Under the pieces are notes generated by a model, which saw only the letters and a list, made by a program, of their open reading frames with translations, had not been told where the DNA came from and did no database searches. A DNA stretch of 64,000 bases, taken from contig NZ_VSZO01000001.1 of the NCBI RefSeq assembly GCF_008312935.1, positions 620,001 to 684,000 of the forward strand, written 5' to 3'. Of this stretch, positions 55,319 to 64,000 are shown in pieces. This stretch comes from Roseiconus lacunae (GTDB lineage Bacteria > Planctomycetota > Planctomycetia > Pirellulales > Pirellulaceae). The position numbers and the translations under genes were made by a program. Each line of letters opens with the position of its first letter. Position 1 is the first letter of the stretch.

Positions 55319-56212
55319 TTATGCCAAGTCGGAGTGATCGGTACCGGCTGCACTGAGTACCTCGCCAAAGACTTCGTCGATCACTTGGTCGCGATCTTCA
55401 AGCAGCTCAGGGTGTCCCAGCTTAGACAGCGCGTGGGCACCACGGTTTAGCCCGACGTCATAGCCATTGTTTTCTTCATAACGTTGAAAGTGACTTGCGA
55501 GATGATCTGCGGCTGCGACGAGTGCGATCAACTCTTGATTGGGGTGGTGGGTCTCGGGAAGGTGATGCAATTCGATCACGGCGACCAATGAACGGGGAAG
55601 TTTGTTGTATTCGGCGAACCATGCTCCGAACTGACAGTGATCAATCCCCAACACTTGTCGTTCGCGGGAAAGGAATTCACTTTCTTCCTCGAATGACATC
55701 GGGTCCGCTTCGGCGAAATCTTCGGGTGCGGCGACGGCCAGCAGCAAACGCCCGAAATCATGCAACAACCCGGCAGTGAACTCTTCCCCTTCGAATCCGA
55801 AACGCATTTTTTGATTCAGGTGTGACGCTACCGTTGCGGTGCGAAAGCTATGCTGCCAGACGATCTCGCGAACCCACTCCTGTTCCAACGGCATGTTCTT
55901 CATCAAACTTGCGGCACTGGAACTGATGATCAGGTTTCGTACTTGCTTCAGCCCGAGCCGCACGACAGCCTGGCGAAGACTGACGACCGGAGTGCTAGCC
56001 GAAAAGATCACACTGTTGCTGATCTTAAGTGTCTCGGTGGCTAACTTGACGTCACGCTCGATGACGTTGGCAAGTTCCTCGGTGCGGCACTCAGGATCGT
56101 TGGCGAGTTGCAATGCTTCGCTCGCGACGGCGGGGAGCATCGCCAATTGATCCGCCCGGTCCAGCAACGTCTGTTTCAACGCATCGGCGTTAGGACTAAC
56201 TTTGGCGGTCAT
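55319..56212 (-). CDS. HDOD-domain signalling protein
   Basis: 297 residues with an HDOD domain: a helical bundle starting LLDRADQLAMLPAVASEALQ, then SNSVIFSASTPVVSLRQAVVRLG and the HD-like core AGLLHDFGRLLLAV. HDOD domains resemble HD phosphohydrolases but usually lack part of the metal site and act in signalling. Very strong Shine-Dalgarno (GGAAGGAA). Placed between cheY and cheB, so it is probably a regulatory member of the pathway. Output unknown. Confidence 0.85.
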   Translation of the reverse strand: MTAKVSPNADALKQTLLDRADQLAMLPAVASEALQLANDPECRTEELANVIERDVKLATETLKISNSVIFSASTPVVSLRQAVVRLGLKQVRNLIISSSAASLMKNMPLEQEWVREIVWQHSFRTATVASHLNQKMRFGFEGEEFTAGLLHDFGRLLLAVAAPEDFAEADPMSFEEESEFLSRERQVLGIDHCQFGAWFAEYNKLPRSLVAVIELHHLPETHHPNQELIALVAAADHLASHFQRYEENNGYDVGLNRGAHALSKLGHPELLEDRDQVIDEVFGEVLSAAGTDHSDLA

Positions 56213-56257
56213 TGCATTTCCTTCCAGTACGAAAAAGGTATCAAGGTATATTCGGGG

Positions 56258-56644
56258 TTAGGCTTTGGCGGCATTCATATCGACGCCGATTAAACGAAGC
56301 TTTTCGACAAGGATTTGTTTGGTAAACGGCTTCATCACAAACTCGTCGACGCCCGCCATTAATGCACGGGCCATTTGCGCCGGCTCTGTCTCGGTTGTCA
56401 CCATGACAAGCTTCTTGTCGGCAAGATGGTCGATCTTGCGAACCGCCTTGACGAACTCCAAACCGTTCATTTCGGGCATATTCCAATCGACCAGGACCAC
56501 TTCGACTTCGTCTGCCGCTGAAGTGAGCTGTTCGAGTCCCTCTCGTCCGTCCCCCGCTTCGATCACGTCAAAGCCAAGACTTAACATGATGGAACGGAGG
56601 ATGCGTCTCATCGCGCGGGAATCATCAATGACTAAAGATTTCAT
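56258..56644 (-). CDS. cheY: CheY-like response regulator
   Basis: Receiver domain of 128 residues with acidic pair DD (7-8), phospho-acceptor Asp53 in VVLVDWNMPEMNG, Thr pair in MVTTETEP and Lys in VMKPF. The ATG at 56644 has AAAGGTAA about 8 bases upstream; an adjacent GTG (56647) is less likely. First gene of the second che transcription unit, separated from the receptor gene by a terminator, so it may be made at a different level from cheA/cheW. Confidence 0.92.
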   Translation of the reverse strand: MKSLVIDDSRAMRRILRSIMLSLGFDVIEAGDGREGLEQLTSAADEVEVVLVDWNMPEMNGLEFVKAVRKIDHLADKKLVMVTTETEPAQMARALMAGVDEFVMKPFTKQILVEKLRLIGVDMNAAKA

Positions 56645-56835
56645 CACTTTTACCTTTGACCTCGCGGAGCAGCCAGAATGTCAAACGCTGCCGGTTGTTG
56701 AAACTTGGCTGGCCACTAGTCAGGTTGCCGCCAGTAAATTCGAATTTTGCGTTGCTTAGGGAACACGGACTCACGGCCCGCCGGAAGCCCGCCAAATGCC
56801 TTTTAAATCTTCACCCGCGATGGCATTCGACCACG

Positions 56836-56861
56836 AAAAAAGGGGATCAAATTGATCCCCT
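56836..56861 (-). terminator. Intrinsic terminator after the chemoreceptor gene
   Basis: On the minus strand a perfect ten-base palindrome arm pair (AGGGGATCAA/TTGATCCCCT) is followed directly by six U residues, about 105 bases after the receptor stop. It splits the chemotaxis cluster in two units within the 320-bp gap 56645-56964. Confidence 0.85.
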
Positions 56862-56964
56862 CGCGCTTCGCCCGAATAAGAATGCTGGAGCCGAACCTGG
56901 CTTGCAAAGTCACTATGATTCTCAATCCGGTGGCGAACGAAATGACGTCACCGTCGTGATCGAA

Positions 56965-58596
56965 CTAGAACGACCCCAAGTAGGAATCTTCCTGAGCCTC
57001 GGCGAGTCGATACTTCCCGCCCGAAGACGCTTCGGAATTCACGCTAGCTCCTGTATCGGATCGCGACTTGGAACTCGATACCACTTTCCCTTCAATGGTA
57101 TTGCGTGCTTCGCCGACGAGGTGCAACAGATCTTCGGCGAGTCGATCGATGTCGGCCGCCGTATCTAGCGTTTGATCGGAATAGGTCGTCGCGCTTTTTG
57201 CTGCGGTAGCGACTTTGGTGATGCTCTCGACAATTTCATTGCTGCCGGCGGCAACTTCACCGATATTACGGGAGATCTCTGACGTCATTGCAGTCTGTTC
57301 TTCGACCGCACCGGCGATGGCGTTTTGACTCTCGCTAATCTCCGAAATGATTTGGCTGACCGAACCAATCGCAGTGATCGCTTCTTTGGTATCACCTTGA
57401 ATCGTTTCGATACGTCCGATGATGTCCTCGGTTGCTTTACTAGTTTCTTTTGCCAGTTCTTTGACTTCGTTGGCCACGACCGCAAATCCTTTTCCCGCTT
57501 CGCCGGCACGTGCCGCTTCGATGGTCGCGTTGAGGGCAAGCAAATTCGTTTGTTCGGCGATTGAGTTGATCACTTTGATCACGTTGCCGATCTCGCCGCT
57601 ACTATCGCCTAAACGAGTGATGGTGTCATTGGTCAAGCTAGCCGCTTCCACCGCATTTCTGGCGACGTTGGCGGCGTTCGAAGCGTTGGCAGAAATTTCT
57701 TTGATGCTCTCTTCGAATTGATCTACAGCCGTCGCGAGCGTTTGGGCATTCGAGCTTAACTGCCGAGCGACACCACTGGCAAGCGTGGCTTGATCGGACG
57801 TCTGCTCGGAATCTTCTCGCAAGCGTCGACTGACCTTGGTCAATTCTTCGTTGGATAGCCGGCGAAGATCGTTTGCCGACAGTCGCAGTGGCTGCACGGT
57901 CTGCTGGGCGATGTACCACCCAACGCAGCCGAAAACCACCAAGACACCGAATGTCGCGGCAAGTGAAATATTTCGCCGGGTCTGAATCACGCTGCCAACC
58001 TCCGCCTCCTTTTCCGCATTGCGTTCGGCGGTCAAGTCGATCACTTGATTGATCGATTCTTGGTGTGCGACAAACGCCTGACGCATCGGCCCTCGGATCA
58101 GCATTTGTGCTGCGCGAGCATCGCCGCCAAGACAAGCGGGAATAAACGCCGTCTCCAGCAGCTCGAAGAATTCAACCGCAGGCTGGTAGCAGTCGGTGTT
58201 CTTGATCTGTTTAATTCGACTATCCTGCAGATGCGTATTCCAGTAGGCGTATCGATCTGCAAACTCACTCTTCAAAGTTTTGCAGTGTGCGACATGTCGT
58301 CGAATCGTTTGTTCTTCCGCCCCCTGGTCCACCTCATTCGCCATATGAAGCGCGAGGGCATAGGGTTCGATGATGTAGTTCGACGGCGGACGCATGTCTG
58401 CGATCAGGTCTTTTCCGTCAATGATTTCGTTGTAGTAAGGCCCGTTGACTTTCGCGATTTTCAAGGTCGTCCAGGACCAAACCCCGTAACCGATAAAACA
58501 AAGGGAGACGACCGCAACCAAGAGTCCAATTTTGGCCCGGACGGTGAATCGACTAAGTAACACTGAAGTAGCCTCTGGAAGTAAATGATCAATCAT
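56965..58596 (-). CDS. Methyl-accepting chemotaxis protein
   Basis: Two transmembrane helices (about residues 24-45 and 210-232) flank a helical periplasmic sensor domain of about 165 residues. The cytoplasmic part contains the signalling hairpin [20 protein letters not shown] and [25 protein letters not shown]-like linker is weak or absent. 543 residues. The ligand is not predictable. 53 bases after cheW and followed by a terminator. It is the only receptor in the window. Confidence 0.93.
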   Translation of the reverse strand: MIDHLLPEATSVLLSRFTVRAKIGLLVAVVSLCFIGYGVWSWTTLKIAKVNGPYYNEIIDGKDLIADMRPPSNYIIEPYALALHMANEVDQGAEEQTIRRHVAHCKTLKSEFADRYAYWNTHLQDSRIKQIKNTDCYQPAVEFFELLETAFIPACLGGDARAAQMLIRGPMRQAFVAHQESINQVIDLTAERNAEKEAEVGSVIQTRRNISLAATFGVLVVFGCVGWYIAQQTVQPLRLSANDLRRLSNEELTKVSRRLREDSEQTSDQATLASGVARQLSSNAQTLATAVDQFEESIKEISANASNAANVARNAVEAASLTNDTITRLGDSSGEIGNVIKVINSIAEQTNLLALNATIEAARAGEAGKGFAVVANEVKELAKETSKATEDIIGRIETIQGDTKEAITAIGSVSQIISEISESQNAIAGAVEEQTAMTSEISRNIGEVAAGSNEIVESITKVATAAKSATTYSDQTLDTAADIDRLAEDLLHLVGEARNTIEGKVVSSSKSRSDTGASVNSEASSGGKYRLAEAQEDSYLGSF

Positions 58597-58649
58597 TGTT
58601 GTCGTCTGTAATCGCTTTCGTTCACAATGCGATTACCACCACCATGTCG

Positions 58650-59096
58650 TTACACGGGAATCGCCAAAACCCGTTCAATGTCGAGAATCAAAAGCAATTT
58701 ACCGTCTAGCTTGAATGCCCCGGTCAACATCTCGCGTTGTTGGCTCTGGAGCGTTTCCGGCAAAGGCTCAAAGCGATCTCGATCGACTTGCACCACGTCA
58801 CCGATCTCGTCAACGAGCAGGCTGATCGGACCTTCTTGAGAACGCACGACCACGTTCATTGGTTTTCGTTCGGACTGGGATGGTGGCATTCCGAGGACGT
58901 AACGGAGGTTCAGAGCACTCACGATTTGTCCTCGCAAGTTCATCAACCCATGAACGACGGCCGGCGCGAGAGGAACAGACGTCGTGGGATGGGTTCGGAT
59001 CACCTCTTGAACCTGACAAACCTCGACTCCGAATAGCAAGTCGTCGACTCGGAAGGTGCAATAAGATTCAAGTTGTTGGCTGGTTTGTTGCGACAT
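58650..59096 (-). CDS. cheW: Chemotaxis coupling protein CheW
   Basis: 148-residue CheW domain (YCTFRVDDLLFGVEV, GLMNLRGQIVSALNLRYVLG, SLLVDEIGDVVQV). It links the receptor hairpin to CheA. The ATG at 59096 starts at MSQQTSQQLESYC; the frame is open to 59312 but without coding character. 229 bases separate it from the cheA stop, so it may have its own promoter. An AT-rich stretch lies just upstream. Confidence 0.93.
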   Translation of the reverse strand: MSQQTSQQLESYCTFRVDDLLFGVEVCQVQEVIRTHPTTSVPLAPAVVHGLMNLRGQIVSALNLRYVLGMPPSQSERKPMNVVVRSQEGPISLLVDEIGDVVQVDRDRFEPLPETLQSQQREMLTGAFKLDGKLLLILDIERVLAIPV

Positions 59097-59325
59097 GACT
59101 GTTATATATTTCGCTACGAACGATTGAATCGTCGAGACTCGTGAAACGGTTCGAATGCCAATCCGTGTTCTTGTGATGAGCAAGTCGGCTTTCAAACGAG
59201 GCATCCAACCGAACGAGAGTTTGGTCGGGGCGGTCGAGTGAGTCCTACTTTGCAGAACGTTTAACGCTACGTTGCAAAAACAGGTACCTTGCCGAATATT
59301 GCTCAATCGCAATGACGCTATTGCC

Positions 59326-61767
59326 TCACCAATGCGAGGATGTTCCGACGCCCTGACTGACGACCTCTTGAAGGTTGATAATTTGCGTCACCCGATCTTG
59401 AATCACACTGCGACCCGAGGAAACATCTTCGGTACGACTGAGTTGCTCGTGGACAATGTCAACGATTTTGCCGACCACGATCCCAACACTTTGCCCCTCG
59501 TGTGAATACACCACCGTGTGTAGCCGTCCGCGAGTCTCTTCGCTGGGGTTTGGGTCACCGAGTTGTGGACCGAGTGAAATTAGCGGCAAAATTTGGCCGC
59601 GATACTGAACGACATAGTTATGCCCGCTGCGTTCAAGTTCCTCACAGGTGAACTCCTCAAGCCGAGCCACCGATGAAAGCTGGATCGCCGCGCGGGTACC
59701 GTCACCAGAGTCTATGATTAATACTGACTCGCCGTCTTTGGTTCGACTCATCCCGCGATGTGCGTGTTCTCGTAGGGATCGGTCACGATGTTCGGTCAAG
59801 ACACAGCTTTTCTGAGCGATGCCGATCACATCGAGAATCAGCGACACGGTTCCGTCCCCCATGATCGTCGCACCGGCAAACGCACTAATATTTTTCAAGT
59901 GATTCCCGAGTGGCTTGACAACAATTTCCTGGGTATCAGTGATCGCTTCGACCACCAATCCGAACTGCCGATCCTCGGCTTGCAAGACCACGATATTGAC
60001 GGCTTCGGATTCGGATCGATGTTCGCCATACGATCGCAAACCGAGCTGCTCGTCCAAGTAAACGAGCGGCAATAGCTGTTCGCGCAAACGATAGACCGGG
60101 ACATCGTGAATGTATTCGATTTCCCGTTGTGCGCGTTCTCCGTCAAGACGCACAAGCTCCAACAAGCTGACTTGTGGGATCGCGTATTGACCGCCCCCGG
60201 CTTTGATGATCAAGGCGGGGATGATGGCCAACGTTAGCGGTATTTTGATCCGCAGCGTTGTACCTTTCCCGGCTTCGCTTTGGATTTCCAAGGTCCCGCC
60301 GATGCGTTCGATATTGGTTTTGACGACGTCCATTCCAACGCCGCGACCAGAAACGTTGGTGACCTTTGGAGCGGTCGAAAAGCCGGGCAACAAGATCAAA
60401 TTGGTCAGCTCTCGTTCGCCCATCGTTTCGGCTTGTTCTTGACTGATCAAGCCTTTCTCAATCGCCTTGTCTCGAACGCGGTCGCCATTGATCCCGCCGC
60501 CGTCGTCAACGATCTCGATGTTGACCTGACCGCCTTCATGAAAGGCACGAAGGCACAACGTTCCTTCCTCGGGTTTGCCGGCAGCTGCTCGAACGTCGGC
60601 GGATTCGATCCCGTGGTCGACAGAGTTACGGACGATGTGTGTTAAAGGATCCTTGATCGCTTCAAGGATCGTTTTATCAAGCTCTGTATCCGCGCCTTCC
60701 ATCACCACGCTGACCTTCTTTCCGCACGATGCCGAAAGGTCACGAACGACTCTCGGAAGCTTGTTCCATGCGTTGCGAATCGGTTGCATCCGAGTCTTCA
60801 TCACGCCTTCTTGGAGCTCCGTCGTGATCAGATTCAAACGCTGGCTCGCGGCGGCCATCGCTGGATCGTCAGTCGAGCCACTGAACTGCATGATTTGGTT
60901 TCGCGCCAGCACGAGCTCGCCAACCAAGTTCATCAATTTGTCGAGCAATGCGACGTCGATCCGCACCGTGCTGTCGACGACCGAAGCCGATTTCTCGCTG
61001 CCTTCACCCGACTTTCCAGTCTCACGCTTGACGGGCTTACTAGGTGCCGGCGTTGACGCGGACGGTTTCGGTGATTCGGAAGACGCTGTTGACGCAGCCT
61101 CGGAAGCAACGGAAGCAGGTGTCGCGTCAACCTTCGAGACCGTATCCCCAGGGGAGTCACCTGATTGAGAAGCAGCCGTTGTCTCGGCTGAAGCTTCCGA
61201 AACCTCCTCCGATGGCTCGACGGCAGATTTCGGCTCCGGCTCCATCGCTGGTGCACCAGTTTGCGAAGAATCAGGCTGGGTTTCTTCGACAGCAGGGGCT
61301 TCTTCGACAGCAGACGCCTCGCTTGTCGGCGTTTCTGCTACGGGGATTTCCTCCGCAGGCGTTTCGGTACCGCCACCGCGACGGCTATCCAAGGCTACCT
61401 GTAGACGTGAAACGAGGTCGGCATAGTCGTTGTCGCCTTCGCCTTGTCCCGACTCCAGCATGCTAAGGATTTCACGAATCGCATCGACCATTTCCAAAAG
61501 CACATTGGCGATGTCACTGGAAAGCTGAAACTCTCCGTCGCGCAAAGGTACGAGCAAATTTTCGCCGACATGTGCGACTCGTTCCAAAGTTGGCAAGGCC
61601 AAGAAGCCAGAGGTCCCCTTGATCGTGTGGACCGTTCTAAAAATGCTAGCCAGACGTTCAAGATCATCGGGCGCATCTTCGAGCGCAAGGAGATCGTCGT
61701 CGAGCGTGTCCAAGCTTTCATAGCTCTCGACCAAAAATTCATTAATGATTTCGTCGAAACCTTCCAC
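59326..61767 (-). CDS. cheA: Chemotaxis histidine kinase CheA with two CheW-like domains
   Basis: GTG start with GGAGAAG. Hpt domain with phospho-His47 (RTVHTIKGTSGFL), a long Glu/Ala/Ser-rich linker in place of a recognisable P2 domain, dimerisation segment (LLDKLMNLVGELVLARNQI), ATPase domain (NSVDHGIES, GRGVGMDVVK, GKGTTLRIKIPL) and a CheW-like regulatory domain (about 560-680). A second CheW-like module follows near the end (about 685-805). 813 residues. It autophosphorylates and passes phosphate to CheY and CheB. The leader folds over its own ribosome-binding site. Confidence 0.94.
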   Translation of the reverse strand: MEGFDEIINEFLVESYESLDTLDDDLLALEDAPDDLERLASIFRTVHTIKGTSGFLALPTLERVAHVGENLLVPLRDGEFQLSSDIANVLLEMVDAIREILSMLESGQGEGDNDYADLVSRLQVALDSRRGGGTETPAEEIPVAETPTSEASAVEEAPAVEETQPDSSQTGAPAMEPEPKSAVEPSEEVSEASAETTAASQSGDSPGDTVSKVDATPASVASEAASTASSESPKPSASTPAPSKPVKRETGKSGEGSEKSASVVDSTVRIDVALLDKLMNLVGELVLARNQIMQFSGSTDDPAMAAASQRLNLITTELQEGVMKTRMQPIRNAWNKLPRVVRDLSASCGKKVSVVMEGADTELDKTILEAIKDPLTHIVRNSVDHGIESADVRAAAGKPEEGTLCLRAFHEGGQVNIEIVDDGGGINGDRVRDKAIEKGLISQEQAETMGERELTNLILLPGFSTAPKVTNVSGRGVGMDVVKTNIERIGGTLEIQSEAGKGTTLRIKIPLTLAIIPALIIKAGGGQYAIPQVSLLELVRLDGERAQREIEYIHDVPVYRLREQLLPLVYLDEQLGLRSYGEHRSESEAVNIVVLQAEDRQFGLVVEAITDTQEIVVKPLGNHLKNISAFAGATIMGDGTVSLILDVIGIAQKSCVLTEHRDRSLREHAHRGMSRTKDGESVLIIDSGDGTRAAIQLSSVARLEEFTCEELERSGHNYVVQYRGQILPLISLGPQLGDPNPSEETRGRLHTVVYSHEGQSVGIVVGKIVDIVHEQLSRTEDVSSGRSVIQDRVTQIINLQEVVSQGVGTSSHW

Positions 61768-61772
61768 GCATC

Positions 61773-61810
61773 TTCTCCGATGTTGATTTACCTAAGATCC
61801 AATCGGAGAA
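61773..61810 (-). promoter_or_regulatory. Leader hairpin enclosing the cheA Shine-Dalgarno
   Basis: On the message, arms UUCUCCGAU and AUCGGAGAA (perfect 9 bp) flank a 20-base loop. The 3' arm contains GGAG, the cheA ribosome-binding site, seven bases before the GUG. Pairing would block initiation, so an RNA switch or thermometer-like control is possible. Confidence 0.5.
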
Positions 61811-61840
61811 CTCAACGCAACGCACAGGTTTTGCGCAATC

Positions 61841-61860
61841 ACCCCCGATCCATTGGGGGT
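61841..61860 (-). terminator. Possible hairpin upstream of cheA
   Basis: ACCCCCG/TGGGGGT arms (one G-U pair), loop of six. It lies in the 313-bp gap 61768-62080 between the hydrolase stop and cheA, with a second small hairpin CTCGAC/GTCGAG at 61877-61892. No clear U-run. Confidence 0.35.
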
Positions 61861-62080
61861 CATCGAGAAGGTGGTTCTCGACTTGCGTCGAGTTTTAGAA
61901 AATGTCGGCGGCACTTGCCGCGCGGCTACCGGCTGACATGGCTGTGTTGTTTATACGACTTGCAACACTTAAGGCCGGCCCCAAGCGGACAGAACGAGGG
62001 TCACCGGCCAAGACGCAAGTCGGTCGACCGTAGCTTCCGCCCACCGGTGAATTGCGTGAATTCTCAGCACCGGGCAGACG

Positions 62081-63166
62081 TCAGGGCGAGTCGACGTCGT
62101 CAGGGGTAACCGAAACAACGTTCGAAGAGAGTTGGTCGACGAGCTTTTCCTCCAAGCCATCTTCCTGCCGCCGACTCTTGCGCAGGGTCGCGACACTGGT
62201 CTGGCTGGGAAGCTGACCGAGATGACAGATCGGTTCACCGGGACTGACCGCCGGCAGTGTATTCATACCGATCACCACGGCATCGAAAGGACACGAGATC
62301 GTCGTTTGAACATGTCCCAGCAAATCGAAAATCGTTGCCACCGGCTGATCTCGCTCCAGCAATTCTCCGGGCACGATATGAAATTGCATGAAGCCGCCTT
62401 TGTTCGCCCGCAGCCATTTGCTCTGCTCGATCACCACTTGATACCGCGGGCTTTCGATGACGCCGGACAGCATTTGAAGTTCACGAAGCACGTTGCAAAC
62501 ACCACGCACGGCTGACTGCACGATCCCCGGTTCAACCTTCGAAACCTCGCCGCCTTCCATCACAATCGTCGGACAACCATGCGCGGTCGCTTCACTGCGA
62601 AGCGCCCCGGCGGGACCGACGCCGTTGATGATGACTTCACATCCGAACGCCATTGCGATGCGTTTAACGGCAGCGTCAGACAAATCACCGCGGACGTTAG
62701 GATAATTCGTGCGTCGAACCGATGCGGTATGAAGATCGATCCCAAAGTCGCAACGAAAGACCAACTCATTAAAGATACGATACGCCAATCGACTCGCCAG
62801 TGACCCACTTGGCGTCCCCGGGAAAGATCGATTCAGGTCTCGACGATCGGGAAGGTACCGTTCGTGCCGTTCAAAGCCCAGCATGTTCAATACCGGGATC
62901 AGCACCAATGTCCCGCGAGTGATTTGAAACTCTGGGTCGACAAGTAACTGCTGAATCGCGCCGGTACCATTGATTTCGTCGCCATGCAGGGCGCCGGTAA
63001 CGAACACGGTCGGGCCATCATCGAGGCCACGGCGAACGTGCATGGGAATCCGCACCGGTGCGCCGGTACGCCGCTCGCCGACTTTTAACTTCAGATCAAC
63101 GCTTTGTCCCGGTTCGACCCGCTGCCCTTGCCAAACATCGATCGACGATTGTTTCTTTTTACTCAA
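62081..63166 (-). CDS. Succinylglutamate desuccinylase/aspartoacylase-family hydrolase
   Basis: M14-like zinc hydrolase fold: TGALHGDEINGTGAIQQLL (zinc His and Glu), NRSFPGTPSGSLASRLAY, FGIDLHTASVRRTNYPNV (zinc His) and a late GGEVSKVEPG with a possible catalytic Glu. Such enzymes cleave N-acyl amino acids or small amides. TTG start with GGAG 10 bases upstream. It follows the ATP-grasp gene by 20 bases, so ligase and hydrolase are co-expressed. The substrate is unknown; the C-terminal 100 residues resemble a biotinyl/lipoyl-like beta domain. Confidence 0.85.
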   Translation of the reverse strand: MSKKKQSSIDVWQGQRVEPGQSVDLKLKVGERRTGAPVRIPMHVRRGLDDGPTVFVTGALHGDEINGTGAIQQLLVDPEFQITRGTLVLIPVLNMLGFERHERYLPDRRDLNRSFPGTPSGSLASRLAYRIFNELVFRCDFGIDLHTASVRRTNYPNVRGDLSDAAVKRIAMAFGCEVIINGVGPAGALRSEATAHGCPTIVMEGGEVSKVEPGIVQSAVRGVCNVLRELQMLSGVIESPRYQVVIEQSKWLRANKGGFMQFHIVPGELLERDQPVATIFDLLGHVQTTISCPFDAVVIGMNTLPAVSPGEPICHLGQLPSQTSVATLRKSRRQEDGLEEKLVDQLSSNVVSVTPDDVDSP

Positions 63167-63186
63167 TGCTACTTTGCTCCAGCGAA

Positions 63187-64000
63187 TCAGTCCTCGCCGC
63201 GATTGCTATCCGCAGTCGCCGACGATCCGGGCGGCGGATCATGAACGATATTTGCGACCGGCAATTCGGGAAGATCTTGTATCTTCGGTCGTCGGTGACG
63301 TCGAATCTTCTTGGGAACTAGGTGTCGAAGTGTTTCGAGTTTGCCGAAACATAGCAGCCGATCGCCCGCCTCGAGCACACGATCGGAGCGTGGATTGGGA
63401 ACGACCGTGGCGTCCCGATAGAGCGTCAAGATATTGATATTTTTATCTAGCAAGTCAGAACTGCCGATCGTTTTGCCGACCATATCTGCGCCTTCGGGAA
63501 TGATGATCTCGGTCACTCCCCAACCTCGACTGACGGTCAACCGTTGACGCAAATCGACTTCGGGGAAGTCGACATGTGCGGCGATATGATCGATTATCGC
63601 GCCGGCGACATCGAGCTGCGTACAGCGTTCAATTCCTTCCAAACCTGGTGACGAATTGATCTCCATGATCTGGGGCCCATCACGACCTTCAAGCATATCG
63701 ACCCCGGCAACACGCAGGCCCATGATTTGTGCGGCCCGGAGCGCCGTGTCACGTTGCTCGTCCGTCAATTCGACCCGTTCGGTCTTTCCGCCGCGATGGA
63801 CGTTGCTGCGGAACTCCTGTCCCTGCGCGACACGTCGCATCGCCGCGACGACTTGATCACCGACGACAAACGCACGGATGTCGCGTCCCTTGCTTTCGGC
63901 GACAAACTTCTGGATCAATACGTTTTGATTCTGGCTTTGCAGAAGCTCCACGATTGCCTCGGCCGACTTGATGGTCTCGGCCAATAGCACTCCGATCCCT
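63187..64000 (-). CDS. RimK-type ATP-grasp ligase with C-terminal RCK_C-like domain, 5' truncated
   Basis: The frame runs through the window edge (GIG before the GTG at 63990), so the N-terminal half lies outside. Seen here: VLIQKFVAESKGRDIRAFVV, metal-binding MEINSSPGLEGIE, i.e. the ATP-grasp end of the RimK/glutamate-ligase family. After about residue 160 comes GVTEIIIPEGADMVGKTI to LEAGDRLLCFG, typical of TrkA-C (RCK_C) regulatory domains, then a basic tail. RimK-like enzymes add amino acids to proteins or cofactors. The fusion suggests ligand-gated ligase activity. Partner of the hydrolase gene downstream. Confidence 0.82.
   Translation of the reverse strand, partial: GIGVLLAETIKSAEAIVELLQSQNQNVLIQKFVAESKGRDIRAFVVGDQVVAAMRRVAQGQEFRSNVHRGGKTERVELTDEQRDTALRAAQIMGLRVAGVDMLEGRDGPQIMEINSSPGLEGIERCTQLDVAGAIIDHIAAHVDFPEVDLRQRLTVSRGWGVTEIIIPEGADMVGKTIGSSDLLDKNINILTLYRDATVVPNPRSDRVLEAGDRLLCFGKLETLRHLVPKKIRRHRRPKIQDLPELPVANIVHDPPPGSSATADSNRGED

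Noticed and set aside
1-64000. CRISPR arrays, tRNA or rRNA genes, phage or complete insertion sequences
   Set aside because: Looked for regular spaced repeats, cloverleaf-like segments and transposase or integrase motifs; none found. The repeated elements are dispersed, not spacer-separated.

Overview
The window looks like a piece of a planctomycete chromosome, most likely a marine Pirellulaceae (Rhodopirellula-type) bacterium. This is inferred from gene content, not from a database match: two formylglycine sulfatases, a CE15-type esterase, a PEP-CTERM surface protein, a very large secreted beta-propeller/LamG protein, many secreted proteins of unknown function, and a moderately high GC content. 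No rRNA, tRNA, CRISPR array, phage or intact insertion sequence was seen. The genes are packed in short operons on both strands, often with 4-base ATGA/GTGA overlaps or overlapping convergent ends.

Bases 1-12 kb hold a truncated CE15 esterase, a tiny secreted protein, a zincin-like peptidase plus ATP-grasp ligase pair, an MnmE-like GTPase that ends early, a DUF2306-type membrane protein, a coiled-coil protein, an LPG-synthase-type membrane protein, a PEP-CTERM protein and an alpha/beta hydrolase. From 12 to 33 kb come metG, a secreted thioredoxin/trypsin-like fusion, a UvrD/Rep helicase, an O-antigen-ligase-like protein, a membrane-anchored DNase-I-fold protein whose catalytic residues are replaced, two convergent sulfatases, a UPF0261/Tm-1-like protein, two secreted unknowns, a second trypsin-like protease, nadE and a nickel superoxide dismutase with its own signal peptide.

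From 33 to 51.7 kb: mcsA-mcsB, trpE, then a long operon (methyltransferase-like/beta-propeller/LamG protein, conserved secreted protein, tandem ModA-like binding protein, ModB, ModC) that converges on a HesA-MoaD-MoeB/rhodanese operon. Import of a molybdate-like oxyanion therefore sits next to sulfur-carrier genes that could serve molybdopterin synthesis. An oligosaccharide flippase, a FemAB/BioF2-type GNAT and a NodB deacetylase follow. From 51.8 to 61.8 kb, all on the minus strand, is a complete chemotaxis-type cluster: cheA, cheW, a methyl-accepting protein, then cheY, HDOD, cheB, cheR, cheX, cheY and a CheX-like protein. The window ends with an aspartoacylase-like hydrolase and a RimK-type ATP-grasp fused to an RCK_C-like domain.

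The most distinctive non-coding signal is a family of about 125-170 bp palindromic elements (six copies and one half copy) with related ends and a CTAG border. In three cases the TAG of that CTAG is the stop codon of the adjacent gene. A second is a 9-bp perfect hairpin in the cheA leader whose 3' arm contains the Shine-Dalgarno sequence.
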